From NCBI RefSeq assembly GCF_006539945.1, contig NZ_BJNZ01000032.1, positions 1 to 56,407 on the forward strand: a stretch of 56,407 nt of DNA, given 5' to 3'. Positions 50,201-56,407 of the stretch are shown piece after piece (within the stretch, counting starts at the first letter, position 1; every line of letters starts with the position of its first letter). The position numbers and the translations under genes are program-made. A model generated the notes under the pieces. That model ran no database searches and was not told the DNA's origin. It worked only from the letters and a program-made list of their open reading frames with translations. Source of the stretch: Cellulosimicrobium cellulans (GTDB lineage: Bacteria > Actinomycetota > Actinomycetes > Actinomycetales > Cellulomonadaceae).

Positions 50201-52025
50201 GGTCGCCTCGGCGCCGGACGGTGTGGAGCCCAACGCCGGCTGGACCGGTCAGGGCGCGCCGGGCTCGGAGGAGAACGTGGTCGCCACGGGCGTCACGCTC
50301 GAAGCCGGCGCGACCCACACCTACCAGGTGCAGGTCGTCGTCTCCCTCGACCAGGCCGTGGTCACGCCGGACACGCTCGCGTGCCCGGCACCCGGCTCCG
50401 GCGAGACCGGTGGCCTGGCCAACGCCGGCACGCTGACGCACAACGGCGAGACGCAGGACGACGACGTGTGCGCGACCCTGCCGCTCATCGACATCACCAA
50501 GTCCCTCTCGGGTGCGGTGACGCCGGTCGAGGGCGAGGACGGCGTGTACGACGCGGTGTACGAGGTCACGGTCACCAACCGTGGTCCGGGTGTCGGGGAG
50601 TACGACCTGGACGACACCCTCGCCCCCGGTGCGGGCGTGACGGTCGTCGGGATCCAGGGCGTCGTCACCGACGCGCCCGAGTCCGTGGGCGTCAACGAGG
50701 GCTTCGACGGCCTCGAGGACGTCCGGATCGTGACCGGTCAGCCCATCGCGGGCGCCGACACGAGCCCGGTCGTGCACACCTACACGGTCACCGTGCGGTA
50801 CGCGGCGGACCTGTCCGACGTCGAGATCCCTGACACGGACGTGTGCTCCACGGACGGCGGCACGGTGCCCGGCGGGCTGAACAACGTCGCGGCCGTGGAC
50901 TGGAATGCCGTCCCCGGGCAGGACGAGGAGTGCGTGCGCCCCGGGAAGCCGACCCTCGACAAGGCCCTGGTCTCCGCCAGCCCGGTGGGCGAGGGGAAGT
51001 GGGAGGTCGTCTACGACCTGACCGTGGGCAACGTCGGCGGGGAGGTCACGACCTACGACCTGGACGACGAGCTGCTGTTCGCCCCGGTCATCACGGTCGA
51101 CTCCGTCACGGTCACCGGGCCCGAGGGCGTCACCGTCAACGACGGGTTCGACGGCGCCACCGACCAGCGGATCGCGACCGACGTGGCGATCGCGGGCCTG
51201 GACGACGACGGGTACGCCCCGCACGTCTACCGGGTCACCGTCGTCGCGAACGTGCCGCTGCACCTCGCCTCCGCCGAGGTGGGCCAGGACGGGACCGGTG
51301 CGCCGGCCTGCACCGTGCCCGCCGGGTCGAACACCCTGGAGCAGGGCCTGAACAACGCGGCCACGCTCACGGACGAGACGGGCGGGACGCAGACCGACAC
51401 GGACTGCGCCCCGGTGCCCTCCATCGACATCACCAAGGTCATGGACGGCGACCCGGTCCGCGGAGAGGACGGCACCTGGACGGTGTCCTACGCGATCACC
51501 GTCGCCAACGACGGTGCCGCTGCCGGGGTCTACGACCTCACCGACCGCCTGCGCTACGGCGCCGGCATCGAGGTCGAGTCGGCCACGGTGACGGCCACGC
51601 CCGAGGGCGTGACGGCGTCGGGCACGTGGACCGGTCAGGGCGTCGAGGGCGACCCGGCGAACGTCGTGGCCACCGGCGTGGGCCTGGTCGCGGGCGGTAC
51701 CCACACCTACCGGGTGCAGGTCCTCGCGAACCTCGACCAGGACGCGGCCGACGAGTCGACGTTCGTCTGCCCCGACCCGGGTTCGGGCGAGCCCGGCGGG
51801 TTCGCGAACACCGCGGGTATCGGTCACAACGACCTGACCGACACCGCCGAGGCGTGCGACACCCCGGACGAGCCCGGTGATCCCGGAAAGCCCGGCAAGC
51901 CTGGTGGGTCGCTGGCCACGACCGGCGCGACTCTGGCGTGGGTCGCGGGCGGGGCAGCGCTGCTGATGCTGATCGGCACGCTCGCCCTGCTCCTCGCCCG
52001 CCACCGCCGCACCACCCTCGGCTGA
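44232..52025 (+). CDS. Giant LAxTG-anchored surface protein with DUF11-like repeats
   Basis: A secreted protein of about 2,597 residues. The signal peptide ends near AVAATVYE. An N-terminal beta-rich region of about 550 residues is Thr/Ser/Asn-rich and unique. DUF11-like modules follow (for example VGDTVRYRIVVENTGQGTLT), then about ten repeats of about 150 residues, most opening with DKSISAGPTPNGDGTWT or a close variant. Many repeats hold two Cys residues (QCPPPGSG and DEVCASLP types), so an intradomain disulfide is plausible. A Lys near the start and Asn near the end of each repeat would allow isopeptide bonds (inference). A Pro/Gly/Lys wall spacer precedes the sorting signal LATTGA, a hydrophobic helix and RHRRTT. 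The ATG at 44232 is chosen; 44205 (GTG) and 44301 (ATG) are alternatives. Confidence 0.93.
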   Translation: MRPHSRGATGASGVRWRGSRAGTMTARHARPRHRRSTWKRAVAGAVALVTAGTGVAASTALPAVAATVYELEGAWSVGTPTTVATGDAVSASWWFNLNDDAAAPGNAPVDDVTITVTGQGAVFDSIPPVCLTDGVDPASSISDDGATLVCNVGTQDEGTAFALTTPMRVTAQTGEPVSAGATVADQEATVPDLVVQNAFFQDIRWVQATTQSSNTATYRDMVFNWTLFHGTHSPAGPSEVTYALTLSNTLGATMQLGPDGCRAFTSGSASGHPWSGGSNDPSQTAPFVGTCTLTRNSSTSYSLTLSGIDYSHTQAPTKDSTGANLPTDRVAVASGQVQIRVMTASTSGGITLTSNAPTYTAVDGQTYTDDASNNSVNRTWTAGYWSHAWTPAYTGQSGSSWSDTYRVAAGTEVSSFASVNYPNVSTPNATQGGLCVVLDTQNVEFTGATTRFDNNRTGPEAGLPLAYYTGTSALLNPDSGSYQPNDFTCNGTTGWTTTRPADLSTIKAVRTVFTPTNAIKERLVALQVTQRVKETTPVGRDVWTWGAYINAVNASNVWVHPNRSSDTADMPLNGTATPGSRYAYAAGGRDVLRVIGVTPDVTKSVLPITVDPSGEATYTLTYSANGTGAVAPTVDDYVLVDTLPAGATYVGGSASPEPAVTTNGSGQQVLTWTLDGVATNAEHSLSYVVRFPDDLQGGDRLVNTVNAAVEGVTSDDATASVVVSDSGLTKIIKTADQAFIPNLAGDGVGTGSWTVLVRSQDPIAQSFVDVIDILPYVGDGRGTAFSGSYLLDGPVTSSIGGTVYYTTADPATLTDDPADAANGSAGSVAGNTVGWTTEYTPDATAVRVITGTLAPRGELTISVPVVTDGMVGGDTLVNRSQGRAENTRLVMRTSASTSIANYYSASLKKYVQDADGEWRDANDPLDYPRYRVGDTVRYRIVVENTGQGTLTNVAVSDDLQPELGSFTIESLAPGATESHEFEIVLTEPVADSVVNTACADADVPADSGVEPTINCDPAGFVVVGTPTHTKEIVSATPVGEGQWEVVYEVVVSNTQTPSTTYSLTDALHFTDQATIVSATVTQAPDGVVLADPAWDGQGNTLIASDVPLAGNDDEGYAPHVYRVTVLADVPLQLDDAGSGADAPTACPAEGSDADQGFNNTSGLTGPEGETEEDQACAPIPSIDIAKTVSASPTPNGDGTWTVTYDVVATNAGAADGTYEVTDRMTADGDLEVRSGAVVTAPDGVTPNAAWTGLGAEGAPENVIASGVVLPAGGTHTYQVEVVLGIAEGVEGAPVITPCSAEPGASPGGLSNAAGIEHNDLTDSDEACVTIAYIVVDKSISAGPTPNGDGTWTIVYDVVAENVGGESGEYDVFDRLHYGEGIEILDAAITTAPDGVETNAGWTGLGAEDSAPENLVASGVELAAGGTHTYQVEVTVQMDEATIDPVNLQCPPPGSGENGGLANSTSLDHNGIVAEDEVCASLPLIEVDKSISAGPTPNGDGTWTITYDLVATNTGQAAGDYDVVDRLHYGEGIVVESAAITSAPDGVEPEAGWTGQGAAGSADNLVASDVTIEAGATHTYQVQVVVSLDREVVTPETLQCPEPGSGESGGLANSTELTHNGETQGDDVCATLPLIDVTKTVSAGPTPNGDGTWTVTYDVVATNSGQADGVYDVTDRMTADGDITVVSGSVVSTPEGVETNASWTGLGAVGAPENVIATGVNLPAGESHTYQVQVVISLAEGSEGAPAVTDCAAPGTGEDGGLSNSAGIDHNGIPDSDEACVTISAITVDKTISAGPTPNGDGTWTIVYDIVAENVGGATGEYDVFDRLHYGEGIEILDAAITTAPDGVETNADWTGLGDETSAPENLVASGVELAAGAAHTYQVEVTVQMDEATIDPVNLQCPPPGSGENGGLANSTSLDHNGIVTEDEVCASLPLIEFDKSISAGPTGNGDGTWTITYDLTATNAGEAAGDYDLVDQLLYGEGIVVESAEVASAPDGVEPNAGWTGQGAPGSEENVVATGVTLEAGATHTYQVQVVVSLDQAVVTPDTLACPAPGSGETGGLANAGTLTHNGETQDDDVCATLPLIDITKSLSGAVTPVEGEDGVYDAVYEVTVTNRGPGVGEYDLDDTLAPGAGVTVVGIQGVVTDAPESVGVNEGFDGLEDVRIVTGQPIAGADTSPVVHTYTVTVRYAADLSDVEIPDTDVCSTDGGTVPGGLNNVAAVDWNAVPGQDEECVRPGKPTLDKALVSASPVGEGKWEVVYDLTVGNVGGEVTTYDLDDELLFAPVITVDSVTVTGPEGVTVNDGFDGATDQRIATDVAIAGLDDDGYAPHVYRVTVVANVPLHLASAEVGQDGTGAPACTVPAGSNTLEQGLNNAATLTDETGGTQTDTDCAPVPSIDITKVMDGDPVRGEDGTWTVSYAITVANDGAAAGVYDLTDRLRYGAGIEVESATVTATPEGVTASGTWTGQGVEGDPANVVATGVGLVAGGTHTYRVQVLANLDQDAADESTFVCPDPGSGEPGGFANTAGIGHNDLTDTAEACDTPDEPGDPGKPGKPGGSLATTGATLAWVAGGAALLMLIGTLALLLARHRRTTLG
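47775..50486 (+). repeat. Higher-order tandem duplication: two 1,356-bp blocks of three repeats
   Basis: Repeat starts fall at 47775, 48228, 48681, 49131, 49584, 50037 and 50487. Units are 453, 453 and 450 bp, twice. Unit 1 resembles unit 4 (RMTADGD type), unit 2 resembles unit 5 (DVFDRLHYGEGIEI type), and unit 3 resembles unit 6 (LHYGEGIVVE or LLYGEGIVVE type). Both triplets are exactly 1,356 bp, which indicates duplication of a three-unit block. Confidence 0.85.
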
Positions 52026-52028
52026 GGT

Positions 52029-52065
52029 GCGGCCGGTCGCCCCCGGCACGGGGGCGACCGGCCGC
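52029..52065 (+). terminator. Strong terminator of the adhesin gene
   Basis: A perfect 16-bp GC stem (52029-52044 with 52050-52065) and five-base loop GGCAC begin three bases after the stop codon. It is T-poor, as usual in actinobacteria. Confidence 0.85.
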
Positions 52066-52265
52066 TCACCGGCTGACGTCGTGCGACCCACCACGAGACC
52101 TCACCACGACAGCGGGTGGCCCTCATCCGATTCCCGAACCGTGATCGCCCCCCCTCGATCACGAACCGGACTCCCCAGATGGTGGCGGCCCGGCACCTGA
52201 GCAGAACGGGCGCCGGCCGCCACCACAGGCACCGTCGACACGCACCTCCTGCCTGCGAGGTCACC

Positions 52266-52826
52266 ATGCACCGTGACGTCCACCGCATCATCGTCCCCAC
52301 CCTGTTCGGCTACGCCACCCTCGTCCGCGCCGGAGACATCCGCCCCCTGGGTCTCGGCGGGACCCCCGACGACGGTGCCCACCTGCTCGGTGGGACCACG
52401 CAACGCATCGATACGGTCCTGCCCCCGGACATCACCACCGACGAGCTTCTGGACTTCCACGCCCGGCTCCTGCTATGCCCGGCCCACCGACGCCGACCCC
52501 GGACCGCGGCGGTCGCCGTCGGCCGCTGCCGGATGCTGAACCACGCCGTCGACGTGCGTACCACTGCGGCCCTGGCGGTGCACCGGCTGTGCCCGGCACC
52601 CGCGCCGCGCGACGTCGTGTTCGCTGCACTGGTGCGCTCCATGCGCCGCGCCGACGACGCCCACCTCACGAAGGAGAAGGAAGCCCTCGCCCGCCAGCTC
52701 GTGTGGTGCGCGATCTACGCCGCACGCGACCACCACCTGGCCCAGGTTCTCCACGCCGCGACGGCCCTCCACCACCTGATCCTCGACCAGCGCGCCAGCA
52801 CGACCGACGCCCTCGACCAGGCCTGA
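52266..52826 (+). CDS. Hypothetical protein
   Basis: A 186-residue, mainly helical protein without signal peptide or membrane helix. The N-terminal part (DVHRIIVPTLFGYATLVRAG) is hydrophobic. The C-terminal half (TKEKEALARQLVWCAIYAAR, LAQVLHAATALHHLILDQRA) is amphipathic and His-rich. The ATG is preceded by GCGAGGTCACC. No family is recognised. It follows the adhesin terminator by 200 bases and stands alone. Confidence 0.6.
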   Translation: MHRDVHRIIVPTLFGYATLVRAGDIRPLGLGGTPDDGAHLLGGTTQRIDTVLPPDITTDELLDFHARLLLCPAHRRRPRTAAVAVGRCRMLNHAVDVRTTAALAVHRLCPAPAPRDVVFAALVRSMRRADDAHLTKEKEALARQLVWCAIYAARDHHLAQVLHAATALHHLILDQRASTTDALDQA

Positions 52827-53138
52827 CCACCGAGCTGACGGACCCGCCAGGGGCACCGGGTCGGTGACGTCGTGCCGTGCCTCGTATCACAGCACCGCAC
52901 CGATCCCTCTCTCGACCTGCGACGACTCATCGACCCGTCCACCAGGACACCCCTGGACACTCGTCCGACTGCCTACGGCTCGGAGCACGGTGGGCCAGAC
53001 ACCGCGCCCCACCCACCGGCATCGCCTTGCCTGCAGGTGTGGCGAGCGGTCGTCGTGCGGGCGTAGCCAGGCGCGCACGACCGGGGAACGGGCAGGATCC
53101 GTTGTCGCTACGATGGCGATCTTTGGGGGACGGGGCAC
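52827..53138. other. Intergenic stretch without a recognised gene
   Basis: No convincing coding frame or RNA is visible. TACGAT at 53109-53114 could be a -10 element for the small gene starting at 53139; no clear -35 is seen. Confidence 0.35.
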
Positions 53139-53399
53139 GTGGGCGAACAGTTCGACCTCAGCGCGTACATCGACTCGCTCGGCCCCATGACGGCCGAACA
53201 ACGGGCCGTCGTCGACGACGCGATGACCTTGGTCGCCCGACAAGGCGGCAGCACCGCGTTCCTCCGCGACGCAGCCCTCTACCTGACCACCCTCGTCCTC
53301 GTCGGCGACGTCGCCACCTTCGACGACGAGGACACCTGGCACCTCATCGACACCCTGCGCCACAAGCACCACGGCGATGGCCCCGGCCCCACGAGCTGA
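53139..53399 (+). CDS. Small hypothetical protein
   Basis: An 86-residue acidic, helical protein (LSAYIDSLGPMTAEQRAVVD, FLRDAALYLTTLVLVGDVAT) with a His-rich tail. The GTG start has a GGGGGACGGGG ribosome site and a TACGAT -10-like element 25 bases upstream. No family is recognised. It converges with the arsenic operon. Confidence 0.6.
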   Translation: MGEQFDLSAYIDSLGPMTAEQRAVVDDAMTLVARQGGSTAFLRDAALYLTTLVLVGDVATFDDEDTWHLIDTLRHKHHGDGPGPTS

Positions 53400-53491
53400 C
53401 GATCCTGTGCGGCGTCGTCGCAGCCCGCGAGCCGTCTGCTGTGGGCATCACGATGGAGGCGACGCCCGTGCCGGCGTCGTTGCGAGGTGGG

Positions 53492-53923
53492 TCAGGCGGT
53501 CGCGGCCTGGACGGGCGTGACGCCGAGCTCGTCGAGCAGGGTGAGCACGTGGGTGCGGATCTCGTCGCGGATCGGGCGGACCGACTCGATACCCTGCCCG
53601 GCCGGGTCTTCCAGGGCCCAGTCCTCGTACCGCTTGCCGGGGAAGATCGGGCACGCGTCGCCGCAGCCCATGGTGATCACGACGTCGGACGCCTGCACGG
53701 CGTCGGTCGTGAGGACCTTGGGCTGCTCGGCACGGATGTCGATGCCCTCCTCGAGCATGGCCTCGACCGCGACGGGGTTGATCTGGTCGGCCGGGGCGGA
53801 CCCGGCCGACCGGACCTCGACGGCCCCGCCGGACAGCGCGCGCAGGTACCCGGCGGCCATCTGGGAGCGGCCGGCGTTGTGGACGCAGACGAACAGGGCG
53901 GAAGGCTTCACGGTCTCGGTCAT
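53492..53923 (-). CDS. arsC: Arsenate reductase, LMW-phosphatase type
   Basis: A 143-residue enzyme that reduces arsenate to arsenite. The P-loop nucleophile is Cys13 in CVHNAGRS (Cys-x5-Arg). Cys87 and Cys91 lie in MGCGDACPIFPG, and KRYEDW holds the catalytic Asp. The sequence is of the kind coupled to thioredoxin or mycothiol/mycoredoxin. It is the last gene of the ars operon, 16 bases after the ArsR-ArsC fusion, and a thioredoxin is encoded in the same operon as a likely electron donor. Confidence 0.95.
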   Translation of the reverse strand: MTETVKPSALFVCVHNAGRSQMAAGYLRALSGGAVEVRSAGSAPADQINPVAVEAMLEEGIDIRAEQPKVLTTDAVQASDVVITMGCGDACPIFPGKRYEDWALEDPAGQGIESVRPIRDEIRTHVLTLLDELGVTPVQAATA

Positions 53924-53939
53924 GGTGGTCTCCGATGGT

Positions 53940-54956
53940 TCAGGGGGTGGGCAGGTCGAGGTCGGGCAGGAGGTCGGTGAGCAGGGCGCGCACGCGGGTG
54001 TCGAGCTCGGCGCGGATCGCGGCGACCCCGGCAGCGGAGGCGAGGGCGGGGTCGCCCACGAGCCAGTCCTCGTACCGGGTACCGGGCAGGACCGGGCACA
54101 CGTCGCCGCAGCCCATGGTGACCACGACGTCGGCGGCGCGGACCGCGTCGTCGGTCAGCGGCTTGGGGTAGGCCTCACCCTCGGTGGTGCCGAGCGCGGC
54201 GAGCTCGGGTCGCACCGCGGGGTGCACGTCCGCGGCCGGGGTGGACCCGGCCGAGCGCACCACGACCTGGTCGCCGGCGTAGCGACGCACCAGCGCGGCG
54301 GCGAGCTGGGAACGGCCCGCGTTGGCGACGCACACGAAGAGCACCTGCGGGCGCGCCCCGGCCTCGCGGGTGAGGTCGGCCAGGCGCTGGCGGGCGAACC
54401 GTTCGGTGAGGGTGAGCAGGTGCGCGGACACCGTGGCCGAGCGGGCCAGCGCGGTGTAGGACTCGCGCACGGTGCCCAGCACCACGTCGGCCCCGAGCTC
54501 GGGGTGGCGGGCGGCGAGGTCGGTCGCGAGGTGGTCGAGCGCGGCGTCGACGTCCTCCAGGCCGGTGAGCTCGTGCGAGCCGACCAGCGCCTCGATCGCG
54601 GCCGGGGCGAACGACTCCAGCAGGGTGGACACCGCGGCCTTGTACCCGGGGGTGATGCGGTACCAGACCCAGGTGCCGCGCCGCTCGGAGGTGAGCACCC
54701 CGACGTCGCGCAGCACCTTCAGGTGGTGGGACACGGTGGGCTGGGACACGTCGGTGAGCGCCGCGAGGTCGCACACGCACGCCTCCCCGGCGGGAGAGGT
54801 CGCGATGAACGACAGCATCCGCAACCGCAGCGGCTCGGCGAGGGCCTTGAGCGTGACTGCGACCGCGCCGGCGGCCTCGGTCCCGATCGCGTGGGCCTCG
54901 ATCTGCGGCGTGCAGTCGGGGTCACGGACGGTCAGCGGAAGGCTCTGGGTGGTCAT
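53940..54956 (-). CDS. ArsR repressor fused to an ArsC-type reductase
   Basis: A 338-residue fusion. Residues 25-120 are an ArsR winged helix with the metal-site motif EACVCDLAAL and DNA helix VSQPTVSHHLKVL. Residues about 125-205 are a helical bundle also seen in actinobacterial phosphatase fusions. Residues about 210-335 are an LMW-phosphatase domain with CVANAGRSQ (Cys-x5-Arg) and MGCGDVCPVLPG plus RYEDW. All catalytic Cys residues are kept, so both sensing and reduction seem possible. The ATG overlaps the acr3 stop (ATGA). The operator is expected upstream of the operon, outside the window. Confidence 0.93.
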   Translation of the reverse strand: MTTQSLPLTVRDPDCTPQIEAHAIGTEAAGAVAVTLKALAEPLRLRMLSFIATSPAGEACVCDLAALTDVSQPTVSHHLKVLRDVGVLTSERRGTWVWYRITPGYKAAVSTLLESFAPAAIEALVGSHELTGLEDVDAALDHLATDLAARHPELGADVVLGTVRESYTALARSATVSAHLLTLTERFARQRLADLTREAGARPQVLFVCVANAGRSQLAAALVRRYAGDQVVVRSAGSTPAADVHPAVRPELAALGTTEGEAYPKPLTDDAVRAADVVVTMGCGDVCPVLPGTRYEDWLVGDPALASAAGVAAIRAELDTRVRALLTDLLPDLDLPTP

Positions 54957-56059
54957 GACCTCACCTCTTCCAGCTCTCGTGCGGGGGTTGCGGGGGCGTA
55001 GGGGTCGACGGCGAACCAGCGGCGTGCGACCCACAGCGAGACGTAGACCAGGCCCACCAGGACGGGGACCTCGATGAGCGGGCCCACGACGCCGGCCAGG
55101 GCCTGGCCCGAGGTCGCGCCGAACGTGGCGATCGCGACGGCGATCGCGAGCTCGAAGTTGTTGCCCGCGGCGGTGAACGCGAGCGTCGTGGATCGTGCGT
55201 AGCCGAGCGCGAGCATCTTGCCCACGACGATGCCGATGCCCCACATGGCGGCGAAGTAGACCAGCAGCGGCAGCGCGATCCGTACGACGTCGAGGGGGTT
55301 GGACGTGACGGCCTCGCCCTGCAGGGCGAACAGCAGCACGATCGTGAACAGCAGCCCGTACAGCGCCCACGGCCCGACGGCGGGCAGGAACCGGTCCTCG
55401 TACCAGGCCCGGCCCTTGGCGCGTTCCCCGACCAGTCGTGAGGCGAGACCGGCGGCCAGCGGCACGCCGAGGAAGACGAGGACGTTGAGCGCGATCTGCC
55501 CGACCGACACGTCCAGGCCCTGGGTGTCCAGGCCGAGCCAGCCGGGCAGCACCGTGAGGTAGAAGTACCCGAGCAGGGAGAACGCGACGACCTGGAACAC
55601 GGAGTTGATCGCGACCAGCACCGCCGCGGCCTCCCGGTCTCCGCACGCGAGGTCGTTCCAGATCACGACCATGGCGATGCACCGGGCCAGGCCGACGACG
55701 ATCAGCCCGGTGCGGTACTCGGGCAGGTCCGGCAGGAAGATCCACGCCAGGGCGAACATCAGCGCCGGCCCGACCAGCCAGTTCAGCACCAGCGAGGACA
55801 CCAGGAGCCGCTTGTCGCCGGTGACGGCACCGACGCGGTCGTAGCGCACCTTCGCGAGCACCGGGTACATCATCACCAGCAGGCCGAGCGCGATCGGGAC
55901 CGAGATCCCACCGACCTCCATCGCCGTGAGCACGTCCGACAGCGCCGGGACGAACCGGCCCAGCACCAGGCCGGCGACCATCGCCAGCCCGATCCACACC
56001 GGCAGCCACCGGTCCAGGGTCGACAGGCGCCCACGCGTGGCCGTGGTGGGGTCGCTCAC
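54953..56059 (-). CDS. acr3: Arsenite exporter, ACR3 family
   Basis: A 368-residue membrane protein with ten helices that expels arsenite using the proton gradient. Family motifs are VPIALGLLVMMYPVLAKVRY in helix 2, GLARCIAMVVIWNDLACGD in helix 4 with the essential Cys, and AAGNNFELAIAVAIATFG in helix 9. The GTG start overlaps the thioredoxin stop, and its own stop overlaps the ArsR-ArsC start, so the operon is translationally coupled throughout. Confidence 0.96.
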   Translation of the reverse strand: MSDPTTATRGRLSTLDRWLPVWIGLAMVAGLVLGRFVPALSDVLTAMEVGGISVPIALGLLVMMYPVLAKVRYDRVGAVTGDKRLLVSSLVLNWLVGPALMFALAWIFLPDLPEYRTGLIVVGLARCIAMVVIWNDLACGDREAAAVLVAINSVFQVVAFSLLGYFYLTVLPGWLGLDTQGLDVSVGQIALNVLVFLGVPLAAGLASRLVGERAKGRAWYEDRFLPAVGPWALYGLLFTIVLLFALQGEAVTSNPLDVVRIALPLLVYFAAMWGIGIVVGKMLALGYARSTTLAFTAAGNNFELAIAVAIATFGATSGQALAGVVGPLIEVPVLVGLVYVSLWVARRWFAVDPYAPATPARELEEVRS

Positions 56060-56379
56060 GCCAGAACCTCCTCGATCTCGGCGACCAGCGCCTGCTTCGG
56101 GCGAGCGCCCACGACCGACTTCACCAGCCGCCCGCCGGAGTAGAAGTTCAGCGTCGGGATCGACACGACCCCGGCCGCAGCGACGGTCCTCGGGTTGGCG
56201 TCGGCGTCGAGCTTCGCAACCGTGATCTTGCCCGCGTACTGCTCGGCGAGCTCGTCGAGGATCGGCGCGACCTGGCGGCACGGGCCGCACCAGGTGGCCC
56301 AGATGTCCACCAGGACGGGGACCTCGGCGGCCAGGACGACCTCGTCGAAGGTGTCGTCGGTGACGGTCACGGTGCTCAT
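56056..56379 (-). CDS. trxA: Thioredoxin
   Basis: A 107-residue thioredoxin with the active site WCGPC (Cys31 and Cys34), the cis-Pro loop SIPTLNFY, and LDADANP in the central sheet. It is the first complete gene of the ars operon here and overlaps acr3 by four bases. The likely role is reduction of the ArsC enzymes encoded downstream. A GGAGG ribosome site precedes the ATG. Confidence 0.95.
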   Translation of the reverse strand: MSTVTVTDDTFDEVVLAAEVPVLVDIWATWCGPCRQVAPILDELAEQYAGKITVAKLDADANPRTVAAAGVVSIPTLNFYSGGRLVKSVVGARPKQALVAEIEEVLA

Positions 56380-56407
56380 CGGACCTCCTCCAGTGCGAGC
56401 GGCAGCC
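56376..56407 (-). CDS. Possible 3' end of an upstream gene (cut by window edge)
   Basis: A frame reading LPLALEEVR then TGA ends in an ATGA overlap with the thioredoxin start, the same coupling used by every other junction in this operon. In similar operons a thioredoxin reductase or flavoprotein often lies here. The fragment is too short to identify. Confidence 0.35.
   Translation of the reverse strand, partial: LPLALEEVR

Noticed and set aside
52887-53372. Antisense 161-codon frame over the small gene at 53139
   Set aside because: The plus-strand frame has a ribosome site and better composition; the antisense frame has neither.
53460-53479. Hairpin CGACGCC-N6-GGCGTCG as terminator between convergent genes
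   Set aside because: The stem is only seven bp with no tail; at this GC content such structures are common by chance.

Overview
The window is about 56 kb of very GC-rich DNA with dense genes, many GTG starts, overlapping stop/start codons, two LAxTG cell-wall sorting signals, Acr3-type arsenite export and an ECF sigma factor with a zinc-binding anti-sigma factor. This points to an actinobacterium, most likely Micrococcales close to Cellulosimicrobium, Isoptericola or Cellulomonas. The taxonomic placement is inferred from style and gene content; no database search was possible.

Layout. 0-5 kb: the right end of an IS481-type element abutting an aldo/keto reductase, a divergent HxlR regulator, and a MerR regulator divergent from an MFS exporter. 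5-7 kb: an RDD membrane protein, a striking 59-nt hairpin, a small unknown gene, a decayed ABC ATPase, endonuclease IV and a VOC protein. 7-10 kb: an ECF sigma regulon made of a YceI protein, the sigma factor and its anti-sigma factor, with a divergent secreted-repeat lipoprotein. Both directions carry a TGAACC-N16-CGTC promoter. 10-15 kb: MerR/GyrI regulator, NhaP-type antiporter, DUF2306 protein, DinB protein, YhcG-type nuclease. 15-17.3 kb: nanE and a ROK kinase preceded by a truncated sialate-lyase-like gene. 17.5-21.7 kb: a LAETG surface protein, then a five-gene acid-stress-like operon (DUF6325, two SHOCT proteins, gadB, YrhK protein). 21.7-27 kb: arylsulfatase, MalT-like LuxR regulator, CMD-like protein. 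27.2-28.0 kb: a scar in which three transporter genes (AI-2E, SLC13, AbgT) are each cut short.

29-31 kb: an orphan sugar-type double ABC ATPase with damaged catalytic motifs, a bidirectional terminator and a roadblock/LC7 protein. 31.6-35.5 kb: a compact operon of OmpA-like lipoprotein, DUF3060-like lipoprotein, small membrane protein, response regulator and histidine kinase, which looks like a self-contained envelope-sensing module. 35.7-42.3 kb: YihY protein, glutaminase plus MFS transporter, LacI regulator, VanZ protein, MBL-fold hydrolase. 42.4-52 kb: a LuxR regulator without an ATPase domain, divergent from a roughly 2,600-residue wall-anchored adhesin built of about 150-residue repeats with a three-repeat higher-order period. 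52-56.4 kb: two orphan small genes and an arsenic operon (thioredoxin, Acr3, ArsR-ArsC fusion, ArsC).

The most promising material for follow-up is the divergent ECF promoter pair, the OmpA/DUF3060/two-component operon with a four-half-site operator upstream, the adhesin with its regulator, and the several gene-truncation scars.
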